The translations under genes were made by a program, and so were the position numbers. DNA of 64,000 bases from CAVTTH01 sp963737545 (GTDB lineage Bacteria > Verrucomicrobiota > Verrucomicrobiia > Chthoniobacterales > UBA10450): positions 992,001-1,056,000 of the forward strand of contig CAVTTH010000003.1 in NCBI GenBank assembly GCA_963737545.1. Direction: 5' to 3'. How positions within the stretch are numbered: position 1 is the first letter of the stretch; the number at the start of each line of letters is the position of its first letter. The notes beneath the pieces are model-generated. The model did not search any database. It was not told where the DNA came from and saw nothing but the letters and a program-made list of their open reading frames with translations. This document shows, one piece after another, positions 43,454 to 53,512 of the stretch.

Positions 43454-44668
43454 TTGGAACGCTCGCACTTTTTCCTTCCGCGGGCTTATACTGGTCGACT
43501 TCTTTCATGGCGGGCGCACTTCCACTCGAAACAGCTCACCCGGTTGCGGGCCAGCCGGGTTTGTCTCATCCCTCGCGTCGCTCTTGGTGGAGCCGCACTT
43601 GCCCTGCTCTGGTTTATTCTTTGTCGCCATCTCAGCGCGGAATGGACCTATAACGAGCAATACAGTTACGGCTGGTTCGTTCCCTTCCTCGCGCTCTTCC
43701 TCTTTTGGCTCCGTTAGGAGCGGCGGCCGGCTCCGGAAATCGGGAACGGTCACCGCACGCTCATCGCTCTCGCCATTGGAATTCCGTCGCTGCTGCTTCT
43801 TTTCCCGGTGCGATTATTCGAAATCGCAAATCCCGGCTGGCGACCACTCGACTGGGTCCACACCGGTATCGTCGCCACGCTCACCCTGCTCGCGATTTGG
43901 ATGGCTGGCGGCAAAGCATGGCTCAAGCATTTCGCATTTCCTGTCGCCTTCGTTTTTGTGGCACTGCCGTGGTTTACCCCGATCGAAGAACCAATTGTCC
44001 AGGGATTGATGCGCGCCGTCGCCATGATCGTTTCCGAGATTCTCAATCTCCTCGGAGTACCGGCGCAATTTGAAGGCAGCGTCATTCGCGTGAATGCCGG
44101 CCTCGTCGGCGTCAACGAAGCGTGCAGCGGCGTTCGTTCGCTCCAAACCTCGCTCATGATCGGCCTGCTCTTTGGCGAACTCTATCGCTTCACCTTCGTG
44201 CGACGAGTGCTCCTGATCGTCGCGATCATCGCGCTCGCTTTCGCCGCGAATGTGATGCGCGCGTTCTTTCTCGTTTGGATGGCGGCGACACGCGGACTCG
44301 ACGCGATGGAACGCGGTCACGATTTCGCCGGCTACGCCATTCTGTTGATCGTCTTTGCCGGAGCGGTCGGCATTGCTGCGTTGCTCAAGCGAGGTCAGGC
44401 GGAGGGAGAAGTAGAAAGTAGCAAGTCGAAAGTAGAAGGCAGGGGGCAGAAGACAGAGGACAGAGGTCGGGAATCAGCTACTCACTGGTCACCGGTCACT
44501 GGTCACTCCCCTTCACTTCCTAATTTCTACTTTCTAATTTTCCTCCTTGCCTGGGTTCTGATCGTCGAGGGGGCGAGCGAATACTGGTATCGGCTTCAGG
44601 AACGACAACCTGATCGAACAGATGCAATGGACGGTCCGCTGGCCGGAATCGTCGCCCGGCTTTCGTGA
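43454..44668 (+). pseudogene. Exosortase membrane domain, interrupted by an in-frame TAG
   Basis: The protein shows exosortase features: 'EWTYNEQYSYGWFVPFLALF' near the N-terminus, catalytic Cys in 'NEACSGVRSLQTSLMIGLLF', Arg in 'AANVMRAFFLVW' and His in 'RGHDFAGYAILL'. Exosortases cut PEP-CTERM proteins at the inner membrane. The frame is open from about 43454 except for a TAG at 43715-43717; a Trp codon (TGG) there would fit the family. An alternative GTG start at 43808 would lose the first two helices. The exact N-terminus is uncertain. The last 20 or so residues run out of frame (see 44622-45248). Confidence 0.78.
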
Positions 44669-45248
44669 TATTCACCTGGACGAGCATACCCGTCGGATGC
44701 TGCGGTTCGACGAAGGCCGCGGAGTAGTCTGGCGCGAAAAACCGACCAGCGAATCATCGCCGGCTCCGGGCACCTCGCTCCTTTACTTTTTTCGATGGCG
44801 GCCCCGGCACAACAGCGCGCTCCTCGCGAGCCTGCATCGCCCGGACGTTTGTCTGCCCGCAACCGGCTGGCGTCAGACCGCAGACCGTGGTGTTCGCTAT
44901 TATCCGGTCGCGCCCGGTCTGAGCGTTCCATTCCGCCATTTCGAATTCCTCTATCGCCTCGCGGATGGGCGGGAACAATTCGCCCACGCCTTCTATTGTC
45001 TGTGGGAAGATCGCGTCCGTCCCGTCGGCGACCACACCAGCGAGGACGAAGAGATTGCGCGCGGACCGTCGGAATGGTCGCGGACCGAACGAGCGCGCCT
45101 CGTCCTCGAAGGCCGCCGCCATCTCGGCCAGCAGGTGATGGAATTTGTGATGACGACTCCGGAGGAAATCTCCTCCTCCGCTGCGGAAAGCCAGTTTGCC
45201 GAGACCGTGAAACAACTCATCGTGCCGCCCACTGGAAGTAGAAAGTGA
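44622..45248 (+). CDS. EpsI-like (exosortase-associated) domain, probably the exosortase C-terminus
   Basis: This 208-residue frame has 'HRPDVCLPATGW', the Cys-containing motif typical of EpsI/DUF3485 domains, and a C-terminal 'LVLEGRRHLGQQVMEFV'. It overlaps the exosortase frame by 47 bp. A one-base deletion near 44600 would join them, and exosortase-EpsI fusions are known in this phylum. The combined span 43454-45248 is 1 mod 3 in length, as expected for a single inserted base. EpsI-like domains accompany exosortases in exopolysaccharide loci. Confidence 0.7.
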   Translation: MQWTVRWPESSPGFRDIHLDEHTRRMLRFDEGRGVVWREKPTSESSPAPGTSLLYFFRWRPRHNSALLASLHRPDVCLPATGWRQTADRGVRYYPVAPGLSVPFRHFEFLYRLADGREQFAHAFYCLWEDRVRPVGDHTSEDEEIARGPSEWSRTERARLVLEGRRHLGQQVMEFVMTTPEEISSSAAESQFAETVKQLIVPPTGSRK

Positions 45249-45359
45249 AGAGGAGTGAGGAGTGAAGGGGATTGACGAGTGAGTAGCTGACTTCTGACTT
45301 TTGCCCTCTGACTTCTTCTTCCTTCCTACTTTCGCCCATTTGTTTTCTACTTTTCTTCC

Positions 45360-47219
45360 ATGGCTCGGAGCGACGATTTCCTGATGACGCCGGGCGAGCT
45401 GGCCCACCGCGCTCTTCGCCGCCGCCGTCTCGCCATCGCCATCGGCCTGGTCGTTGCCGTTCTCGTCCTCGGGTATTTCAGCGCGCGTCCAGCCTCCCAT
45501 GCCGTCAAGGCGTGGCAGGCGCGGCGGCACGCGGCGAAAGCTTTCGCTTTTCTGGAGAAAGAGAAATGGACCGAGGCCCGGGGGGAGGCGATCGCCGGTT
45601 ATCGACTTTGGCCTAACGAACCGCAGGCGCTGCGCGCCGTCGCTCGTTACCTGTCGCGCACCCGCCAGCAGGAGGCTCTCGATTTCTGGAAGCTCCTCGA
45701 AAAAGAGCAGCCTCTTTCGCGCGAGGATCGGCGAGACGAAGCCATGATCGCACTGACCGCCGGCGAAACCGCGCGTGCCGCCGCCGCCATTAATGATTTG
45801 CTCACCCGCAAAGACAGCCCGGCCGGTCCGCCCGATTGGATCATTGCGGCGCAGGCGGCAATGCAAAAGGGCGAACCGGAAGAAGCTTCGCCGTTTCTGC
45901 AAAAGGTTTTCGCGGCGCCGGGCGCGACTGAGCGTGAGCAATTGCAGGCGGCACTGATTCAACTCGCCCTTTCCGGTAACTTCCATTCCCCCGAAGCGCA
46001 GGAGGAGGAGAAATCGTCCGCTTGGAAAAAGATCAACAAGCTCGCGCAGGGAAAAAGTGAGGCGGCGCTCGACGCCCTCCTTGTTCTCGGGCAGCGCGAG
46101 CTCGCCGCTCAGGGGACGGCTCCCTCTTTTCTTCCCTCCGCGACCGAGCTTGCGCAATCGCTCCGCTCCCATCCGCTGGCCAAGACTCCACAGAAACTGC
46201 TCGCGTTCGATCTGGATATCCACGTCGATCCGGCGCGGCGCGATGAGCTGATTGCAAAGGCTATCGCGCAATGGAAAGACGCCGATGCGACCTCGGCGGC
46301 AGCTCTGGCCGGTTGGCTGAACTCGAAAGCCGAATACCAACTCGAACTCGACGCCATCCCGCTCGCAAAAGCGTTGCAGACCCGCGATCTTTTTTTGCAT
46401 CGCGTCGATGCGCTTGGCGGGCTCGATCGCTGGGCTGAGATCAAGAGCCTGCTCCTGGACGAACGTTTCCCGCTCGACCGGGTGCGACAACAAATGTATC
46501 TGGCGCGGTGCAGCGCGCAGCTGGGTGAGAAAACCGCTGCGGCCAACAACTGGCAGCGCGCGCTCGAAGCCGCCGCCGGCGATACCGGGAACTTGCTCGC
46601 GCTCGCCGACTACGCTGAGAAGAATGGCGCGAATGAAATCGCTGCCGCCGCTTTCACTGCCGCGGCCACCGAATTGCCGAAATTGCGCATCGCGCAACAG
46701 GGACGCCTCCGGATGGCGCAGGCCGGCGGCGATACCAAAAAAATTCACGCCATCCTCGCCGAGATGCTCAAACTCTGGCCGAACGATTCCGCGATTCAGA
46801 ACGACGAAGCCTACCTTCGACTTCTGCTTTTGCCTAACAAATCGGAGGCCGGAAGTCAGAAGTCAGAAGCCGGCGATCCGAAATCAGAAGTCAGTTCTTC
46901 TTCGTCCGAATTCGCCGCGATCGAGAAACTCGCCGCCGACCTGGTGAAACGTGAGCCCGCCAGCCTGCCCCATCGCACTCTTCTCGCGCTCGCGCTCTTA
47001 AAACAAAACCGGGCGGCCGATGCGCTCCAGGCTTATGCGGATATCCGGCTCGCGCCGAAAGCGCTCACACCCTCGGCTCTTGCCGTTCATTCCGCCGTTC
47101 TGGCCGCGACCGGCCACGACGCCGATGCCCAGACGGAAGCGGAAAAACTTCCGCTTGATAAGTTGCTCCCGGAAGAACGCGCGCTGGTTCCTGGACAAGG
47201 CAAGAGCGGTGACGAGTGA
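45360..47219 (+). CDS. TPR-like protein of the exosortase locus
   Basis: The 619-residue protein has one N-terminal membrane anchor (about 25-43, 'LAIAIGLVVAVLVLGYF') and an all-helical Ala/Leu-rich body with TPR-like spacing ('AKAFAFLEKEKWTEARGEAI', 'NNWQRALEAAAGDTGNLLAL'). TPR proteins are regular neighbours of exosortases, thought to scaffold polysaccharide or protein export. A low-complexity segment around residues 495-515 (KSEAGSQKSEAGDPKSEVS) is encoded by AGAAGTC-type heptad DNA and looks inserted. A 664-codon open frame on the opposite strand is a codon-bias shadow. Confidence 0.78.
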   Translation: MARSDDFLMTPGELAHRALRRRRLAIAIGLVVAVLVLGYFSARPASHAVKAWQARRHAAKAFAFLEKEKWTEARGEAIAGYRLWPNEPQALRAVARYLSRTRQQEALDFWKLLEKEQPLSREDRRDEAMIALTAGETARAAAAINDLLTRKDSPAGPPDWIIAAQAAMQKGEPEEASPFLQKVFAAPGATEREQLQAALIQLALSGNFHSPEAQEEEKSSAWKKINKLAQGKSEAALDALLVLGQRELAAQGTAPSFLPSATELAQSLRSHPLAKTPQKLLAFDLDIHVDPARRDELIAKAIAQWKDADATSAAALAGWLNSKAEYQLELDAIPLAKALQTRDLFLHRVDALGGLDRWAEIKSLLLDERFPLDRVRQQMYLARCSAQLGEKTAAANNWQRALEAAAGDTGNLLALADYAEKNGANEIAAAAFTAAATELPKLRIAQQGRLRMAQAGGDTKKIHAILAEMLKLWPNDSAIQNDEAYLRLLLLPNKSEAGSQKSEAGDPKSEVSSSSSEFAAIEKLAADLVKREPASLPHRTLLALALLKQNRAADALQAYADIRLAPKALTPSALAVHSAVLAATGHDADAQTEAEKLPLDKLLPEERALVPGQGKSGDE

Positions 47220-47585
47220 CGAGTGACGTGACGCGTTGCATATTGAAGGTCGAACGTTCGCCTTCCGACCACTGATCACCGTCTTGTAAACGTGACATAC
47301 GGCCTTGGGTTAGGCGAGAAAATTTCTTGCGCCCCTCTGCATCAGCCGCGGTTAGGCAGGAGCGAGAAATCTCGCTAACGTCTGCGAGGTTCCCTTCGGA
47401 GATGAAGGCATGCTTCTGTTGGACGCGTTGGACGTTGGACGGTGAGCGTTTGCCTTCTGCTTTCTGAATTCTGGCCTCTGAATAAATAGCTTGCCAAACT
47501 CGCGTCGAGTCCGGTAAAACCGACTTCCGCTTCAAACCTTTATCCCCTTTCCCCCCAGTCATTTCAACCACCACCCCGCCCCCTT
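47220..47585. other. 366-bp intergenic region with heptad-like low-complexity DNA
   Basis: No gene is supported. Its start is GACGAGTGACGAGTGACG-type sequence (from about 47213), and 47395-47490 is full of short repeats such as TTGGACG and CTTCTG. GGTTAGG occurs at 47310 and 47352. It precedes the first beta-repeat gene and must hold that gene's promoter, which I cannot point to. Confidence 0.5.
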
Positions 47586-50006
47586 ATGTCTCATAAAGCC
47601 GATCCTTTTTCGACTCGATTGCATTATCGGATCGATGCCATTCTACTCGTTCTCACCGTTATCGTCATCGCTCTCATTGTCCTTGGTTCGCTCCACGGCC
47701 AGAGCATGGATCGCCCGGGAGCAGTCACGCTGACTGACGGCGCAACAACCTCGCAGGGTGCAAACGGGGCCGCGCCGGCTTCGCAGAACGATCTCAGTGT
47801 CAGTCGGGCTTTCGTACCAGAGCGCCGCAACGATTTCGATCCGGCGTTGCTCGACCCGCACCAACGAACGAGCGGTGGTTCTGTCCGCGCCGTGATGGCG
47901 GACGCTGCGATCGCGCCGGTCACCGCGGTCGCGGACATCACTGCCTCAACTCTCGACTCTCACCCCTCAACCTTCCCCGTCGCCGGGGTGAGTGGACTGC
48001 AACTTGGGGCCGCGAGTCTTTTGAGCGAGGGCGGCGCGATCGATATTGCGACCGTGCTGACAGAGGATGCGGCCGCGCGCGCGGCGAAAGCCCGGGCCCA
48101 GATCAGTCCGGGCAATGCCGGAACCATTCAGCCTAACGACAACGACCCCGCCACCGTTGGTTCCAAAGCAACTGTAGAGGCCGCTGTCTCAGCGGCAGGA
48201 AGCACGAACTCGTTAGGGGCGACTTCTTCCGGCTCTTCTTCTGCATCTTCCCTGCTGCCTTCCGACCCGTCACTTATCACTCGTCCTTCGTCACTTCCCT
48301 TCACGGCTCCCGCGAATTCGGCGATCCAATCCGGTACGCCTTTCGCCGCCGCCAACTCGTCATTCGTCACTAGTCCCTCGCCTGTCGCGCCCGAGTTTAA
48401 CGGAGGCGGGTCACTCTCTTCTGCCAGCACGTCCACCGCCAGCGCCGCAGAAGCCCTCAATTCCCTCACAATGGATCCTCCTGTGACCGAACCCGACGCG
48501 ATCTTAGCTGACCAGACGTGGGTCGGCGGAGGAACTGGAAACAACACGGGCTGGACCACTGGTACCAACTGGTCAGGCGGCGCTGTGCCTGGGTCAACCA
48601 GTACCACGACCAACACGGACATCGCCACGATTCCCGCGACCGGAACAAACCCGGCGCTCGGCATTTCTGGAACTGCCACCCAGTATTTGGGCGCACTCGA
48701 TTTCACCAGTACAGCCAACCGAGCCATCGGCTCCAGCGGAACGACCGGAGGCAGCCTCACGATGCAACTTAACGGCGCCACCGTGAACGGCGTGGCCAAT
48801 ACAATCATACGCGCCAGCAACACGGGCAACCTCACGTTGCAGGCCAATAATGGTCAAGGCACGCCCAATACGCTTTCTCTCGCACTCGGAAATACAACGA
48901 ACAACATCATCAACATTGACAGTAGCGGCGGGGTTAATATCGGCGTCGCGATTACAGGATCAGGAAAAAATTTGACGCTTAACGGCGGCAGCACTGGCAT
49001 TCTGACTTTTTCCGGCAGCGCAGCGAATACCTATAGCGGCACGACAACTGTGAATGTTGGAGAACTGGATTTGAACAAGACGGCTGCGATCGACGCCATC
49101 GCTGGTAGCCTCGTTGTAGGCGATGGCACCGGGTCAGCCAATACCGCGACAGTCAAGTTGTTGGCTGCTAATCAGATCAATAACGCATCCAACGTCACGG
49201 TGAATGGTGACGGCTTACTCAGTATCGGTGCGAACAGTGATACGGTTGGCGCCGTAATTCTCGACGGCGGGAGTATTTCAGGCACAGGTGGGACACTAAC
49301 CGGCAGCGGCTATGATTTCCGGTCTGGTTCGGCCAGCGCAATCCTCGGCGGGAGCGGCATTACTCTCACAAAGAGCACTGGTGGAATGGTCACCCTTTCA
49401 GGGGCGAACACTTACACTGGTACAACCACGGTCAGCGCGGGCTCGTTGTTCATTAACGGTGATCAATCGAGCGCGACCGGTGCGGTTTCAGTCAGCAACA
49501 CCGGCACGTTGCTCGGCGGCACCGGCACGATCGGCGGCGCGGTCACGATCAACGCCGGCGCGAACATCACGGGCGCGACCAACGGCACCGTCGGCACGTT
49601 GACGATGGCGAGCGCCGCTTTCAGCGGGGTGAGCCTGTCGCTGGCCACGTTCGTCGTGGATATTATCGGTGCGGCGAGCGACACGCTCAACATCACCGGC
49701 CTGCTCGATCTGAGCGGCTTGTTCGACGCACTCGTGTTCAATGGCACGCCCGACGGCGTGACCGCTTATCTGCTGGCGACATACGGCTCGATCAGCGGCA
49801 CGTTCGACAGCTTTGTGGCGTTTGCCGGCTACGAGTACATTTACGGTACGAACTCGCTGGTGCTTTCCCCCCTCACTCCCGTGCCCGAACCGGGCACGTG
49901 GGCGGCGGGAATCCTGACGGTGGCATTCCTGATCTGGGCACTCCGAAGCGTTCGCGAGCGGCGGGTGTGGCTCGCGCGGGTGCGGGCTCTGGTTCGCGCG
50001 TCGTAA
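47586..50006 (+). CDS. Autotransporter-type beta-repeat PEP-CTERM protein (intact)
   Basis: The 806-residue protein starts with a non-classical N-terminus (KADPFSTRLHYRIDAILLVL, membrane helix about 17-36), a long Ser/Ala-rich linker to about residue 300, then autotransporter-associated beta-strand repeats ('GGMVTLSGANTYTGTTTVSA', 'GTLLGGTGTIGGAVTINAGA'). The C-terminus is a PEP-CTERM signal: VPEPGTWAAGILTVAFLIWA and then Arg-rich. It should be exported, sorted by the exosortase and displayed or released as a fibrous surface protein. Its N-terminus is shared with the next gene. Confidence 0.88.
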   Translation: MSHKADPFSTRLHYRIDAILLVLTVIVIALIVLGSLHGQSMDRPGAVTLTDGATTSQGANGAAPASQNDLSVSRAFVPERRNDFDPALLDPHQRTSGGSVRAVMADAAIAPVTAVADITASTLDSHPSTFPVAGVSGLQLGAASLLSEGGAIDIATVLTEDAAARAAKARAQISPGNAGTIQPNDNDPATVGSKATVEAAVSAAGSTNSLGATSSGSSSASSLLPSDPSLITRPSSLPFTAPANSAIQSGTPFAAANSSFVTSPSPVAPEFNGGGSLSSASTSTASAAEALNSLTMDPPVTEPDAILADQTWVGGGTGNNTGWTTGTNWSGGAVPGSTSTTTNTDIATIPATGTNPALGISGTATQYLGALDFTSTANRAIGSSGTTGGSLTMQLNGATVNGVANTIIRASNTGNLTLQANNGQGTPNTLSLALGNTTNNIINIDSSGGVNIGVAITGSGKNLTLNGGSTGILTFSGSAANTYSGTTTVNVGELDLNKTAAIDAIAGSLVVGDGTGSANTATVKLLAANQINNASNVTVNGDGLLSIGANSDTVGAVILDGGSISGTGGTLTGSGYDFRSGSASAILGGSGITLTKSTGGMVTLSGANTYTGTTTVSAGSLFINGDQSSATGAVSVSNTGTLLGGTGTIGGAVTINAGANITGATNGTVGTLTMASAAFSGVSLSLATFVVDIIGAASDTLNITGLLDLSGLFDALVFNGTPDGVTAYLLATYGSISGTFDSFVAFAGYEYIYGTNSLVLSPLTPVPEPGTWAAGILTVAFLIWALRSVRERRVWLARVRALVRAS

Positions 50007-50276
50007 TCTTTTTCGCCGGGAGTTGAAGGGAGAATTTTGGGGATGGGCAGCGTACGACGGCAGGCGCGTCTCGGCCTGCGCCTGGCTCGAAAACAGCTAC
50101 GACCTGCGCGAAATGATGGCCGAATCTGATAGTTCTGGAATTTTTAGCTTGCAATTTTGACCGAATTCCTCATTATCGGCGACCCTCACAAAAAGAAAGA
50201 ATCAGAACCCCAGTGACCCCGATGGGTCGCCCCCCATTCTGTTTTAGGAATTCACACCTGATACCCGATATCCACA

Positions 50277-50813
50277 ATGCCGCCTAAAGCCGATCCGTTC
50301 TCAACGAAATTGCATCGTCGAGTTGACGCGATTCTGCTCGTTATCACGATTGTCGTGATCGTGCTGGTGGTGCGCGCCTCGGCGCATGGCCAGACCCTCG
50401 CTCATCGTGGGGCGGTCACGCTGAGTGATGACACAACTTCGCCGTCGAACAACGGAGCGAGCGCGAGCGCGTTGCAAGGCAATCTTGATTTGAGCGGAAG
50501 CTTTGCGCCTGAGCGCCGCAACGATCTTGCCGAACTGGCCCCGGACTCGAAAGGACCGAAAGGACGAACGAGCGGTTCCGCCGGCACGGCGTTGACGCCA
50601 GTGAAGGCGGTCGCGAGCAGTGAGTCGAACGGCGGCAACGACAGCCTGCCCAGAGGCGGTGTGAACGCAATGCAACTCGGGGCGGCAAGCCTCTTGGGCG
50701 GCAGCGGCGGGAGCGATGTCGCAGCCCTGGTTGCGGAGGATGCAGCCGCCGTGCGGGCTGCGAAAGCCCGGATCACTTACGATTCCGACGGCGCCGGCCA
50801 GAGCTCGGCCTAA
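50277..50813 (+). pseudogene. Giant beta-repeat PEP-CTERM protein: N-terminal segment
   Basis: The N-terminus (KADPFSTKLHRRVDAILLVI) is nearly the same as that of the intact paralogue at 47586, and 'MQLGAASLLGGSGGSDVAAL' matches it mid-linker. The frame ends at TAA 50811-50813, within CCTAACGA. One G removed before CCTAAC would continue as SPNDNSSAKID in the next frame, matching the paralogue's QPNDNDP. The whole gene spans 50277-59589. Confidence 0.7.
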
Positions 50814-52801
50814 CGACAACAGCTCCGCCAAAATTGACTCGATTCAAAGCGCCGCACTGGGTTCGACATCAGTCGCGGCCCCGAAAGTCTTCCGGGAGGA
50901 CGCGAAGTCGTTTGCATCAAGTGCGACCTCATTTGGATCGGACGGGACTTCCTCCGTTTCCGACTCGGCACTCGGCACTCGTCACTCGCCTGCGCAGCCG
51001 AGCCGCAGCGTAGCGAAGGCTCGTCACTTTCTTCCACTAACATCGATCAAACTTCGGCGGCCAGCGCGGTGTCGGCTAGCAACAGCGCGCCGCTCGGCGG
51101 CGCATCCGGAGTGGCTGGCTCAGGAACGGGCAGTTCCGGCACGACGCACGGCGACGGCGGCTGCACCCGATGCACCCACCGCCGTTTTCACCTGGGATGG
51201 CGGCGGCGCCGATAACAATAACTGGAGCACTGCGGCCAACTGGGATCCGGATACGGCTCCCGCGAATGCTGGAACCGCTGACTTTCATTTCGCCGGCGCG
51301 ACGAGGCTGACGCCGAACATGAAGTGGCGTTCAACATCAACTCGCTCACTTTCGATTCCGGCGCGGGCGCATTTACGATCGGTGGAGCCATCACTCTCAC
51401 CCTCCAAGGCGGTGGAATTGTAAACAACGATGACAGTCTGCAAACGATCAACATCACCACGATTACGCTGGGTGCGAGTCAGACTTGGAACGCTGCTTCT
51501 GGGAACCTGGCTATCGGTTCGGCAATTGGCCTGAATGGGAAGACGTTGACGATTGACGGTGCCAACGCTACTGCGCTAAGCGGGAATGTTACCGGGGCCG
51601 GCGGGCTTACAAAGCGAAGGTACCGGTACGCTGACGCTGACCGGCGGCACTAGTTCGTACACCGGGGCCACGACGATTAACAACGGGGTCGTCAATATCA
51701 GGGATAACCTTCAGCTTCACCGGAACGGGTGCGTAGACACGAATCCTCACGCATCAACTCTCGGCATTACCAATAACAGCGGTGCGGCCCAGAGCTTCGC
51801 CGGCACTCTCACCAACATCAATATCGGAGCCAGCCAGACATGGGACGCTGGTTCGGTCCGACGGGAGGCAGCTATGCTCTTTCGGCAAGCGCCATCGGTT
51901 TCGGGCGCGAGCCGGACGCTCACGATTGATGGCGCGAACGACACGAACGATTACTGGCGTCGTAAGCGGGACGGGCACGAGTGGGATTATTAAGAATGGT
52001 GCGGGCACGCTGACGCTGAGCGGGGCCAATACTTACGATGGAAATACCATTCTAAACGCCGGCACATTGCGCGCTACCAACGCGACCGCTTTGGGAGATA
52101 CCGGAACACTGACCCTGGCGGGCGGGATCTTGGAATTGGCCAACGACGCAAACTCGAACTTTGGCCGCAATACGACGGTTACCGGAGACACGACAATCAA
52201 GTCGGAGCGTTTGACGGCAGGGGTCGGACGTAACTCATACCTTGGGAACTTTGAGCATTGGCGCGCAGACGCTGACCCTGGACACGGACGCCACGGTCAC
52301 CAGCGGCACCGCAGGCATCGCCTTCGGCGCGGTCACGCTGACCGGGGCTGCCATTTTTGATGTCGCGTCGGGCACACAGTTGACCTTCAATTCGACCGTG
52401 GGCGGCGCGGGTCAAAGCTTCACCGTCCAGGGAGCGGGTGACACTACCATCACTGGCGTCATCGGGACCACGAGCGGCGGGATCACCAAGAATGGCGCGG
52501 GAACACTGAGCTGGACGGGACCAACACCTACACCGGGCGATTATCAACGTCGGGTGACGGCACTATTCGTCTATCCTCGGCCGAGAACTGAGCCCAGGCG
52601 GCAACACCGGGCGCATTCACCGCTGACGCAGTTAATGCTCAATGGCGGGACGGCATCGCGGTTACCGCCGGATAGCCCGGCGGCGACGCATTCGAGCACC
52701 AAACCGTGTGACCAGGCGCTTCCGGCGGCGACAGGTTCATCATTGATGCGCGTCAGGCGACACATCTAACGATTAGCGGAGGCGATTGCCGGACAGGTGG
52801 A
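50814..52801 (+). pseudogene. Giant beta-repeat protein: fragmented linker and first repeats
   Basis: Coding-like segments alternate among all three frames: 'VFTWDGGGADNNNWSTAANW' (51184 on), 'FNINSLTFDSGAGAFTIGGA' (51330 on), 'TLTLTGGTSSYTGATTINNG' (51620 on), 'SGTGTSGIIKNGAGTLTLSG' (51970 on) and 'TGAAIFDVASGTQLTFNSTV' (52340 on). Most junctions are repaired by removing one base, one (about 51320) by adding one. The order of motifs matches that of the intact protein at 47586 and of 56656-59589. Confidence 0.65.
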
Positions 52802-53512
52802 TTGACGAAATCCGGCGCTGAACAGCTGACGTTGAACGGCACCACGGCCAACACCTACGCCGGGGTGACGACGGTGAATGCGGGCACGCTGACGCTAAGC
52901 AAGACGGCGGGCGTAACGGCGATCGCGGGCGACCTGGTTATCGGCGACGGAACCGGCACAGATACCGTTACGTTAACAACCAGCAACCAGATAGCAGACA
53001 CCTCAGCGGTCACGGTCAATAGTAGTGGCGTGCTTGGCCTGAGCACGCTAAGCGACACAATTGGGTCGCTGACGATCGTGGGCGGGAGCGTGACGATTAC
53101 GTCCGGCATACTAACGGACAATGGCGCTCTTAGCATGACCGGAGGCAGTATAACCAGCACGACGGGCAAGCTATTGCTCGGTGGCGATGTCACGGGCAAT
53201 GCCAATGCCACTTCGGCAACGATCGCCGGCAATCTCGATCTGGGCGGAGTTACTCGGACGTTCACCATCGCGGATGGCGCAGCGGCCAGTGACATGACGA
53301 TTTCTGCTGTCGTTTCCAACGGCGGAGTGACAAAGGAAGGCGCGGGAACGCTGACTCTGAGTGGGGCCAACACTTACACCGGGGCCACGACCATCAATAC
53401 AGGCGTGCTCAATATCCAAAACGCAAGCGCTCTTGGGCACGATTGCAGGCGCGACGACCGTAAGCAGCGGCGCCGCGTTGCAGCTTCAAGGTGGCATCAC
53501 CACTCTGGCTGA
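52802..53512 (+). pseudogene. Giant beta-repeat protein: internal segment
   Basis: A 200-residue stretch of repeats ('NTYAGVTTVNAGTLTLSKTA', 'GVTKEGAGTLTLSGANTYTG') continues the protein. The frame fails at 'NASALG-HDC' and is taken over by the 53361 frame, which reads ALGTIAGATTVSSGAAL. The unit 'AGDLVIGDGTGTDTV...NQIADTSAVT' recurs in the next two segments, showing internal duplication. Confidence 0.65.

Noticed and set aside
43410..44009. Plus-strand 199-codon frame starting at 43410 as exosortase N-terminus
   Set aside because: Its sequence is Ser/Arg-rich with no exosortase motifs; the EWTYNEQYSYGW motif is in the other frame.
44754..46748. 664-codon open frame on the minus strand
   Set aside because: It is antisense to the EpsI-like and TPR genes, has no recognisable domain, and is explained by GC-rich codon bias.
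48128..48847. 239-codon minus-strand open frame rich in Val/Pro
   Set aside because: Antisense to the intact beta-repeat protein; the repeat DNA gives long open complement frames throughout 48-59 kb.
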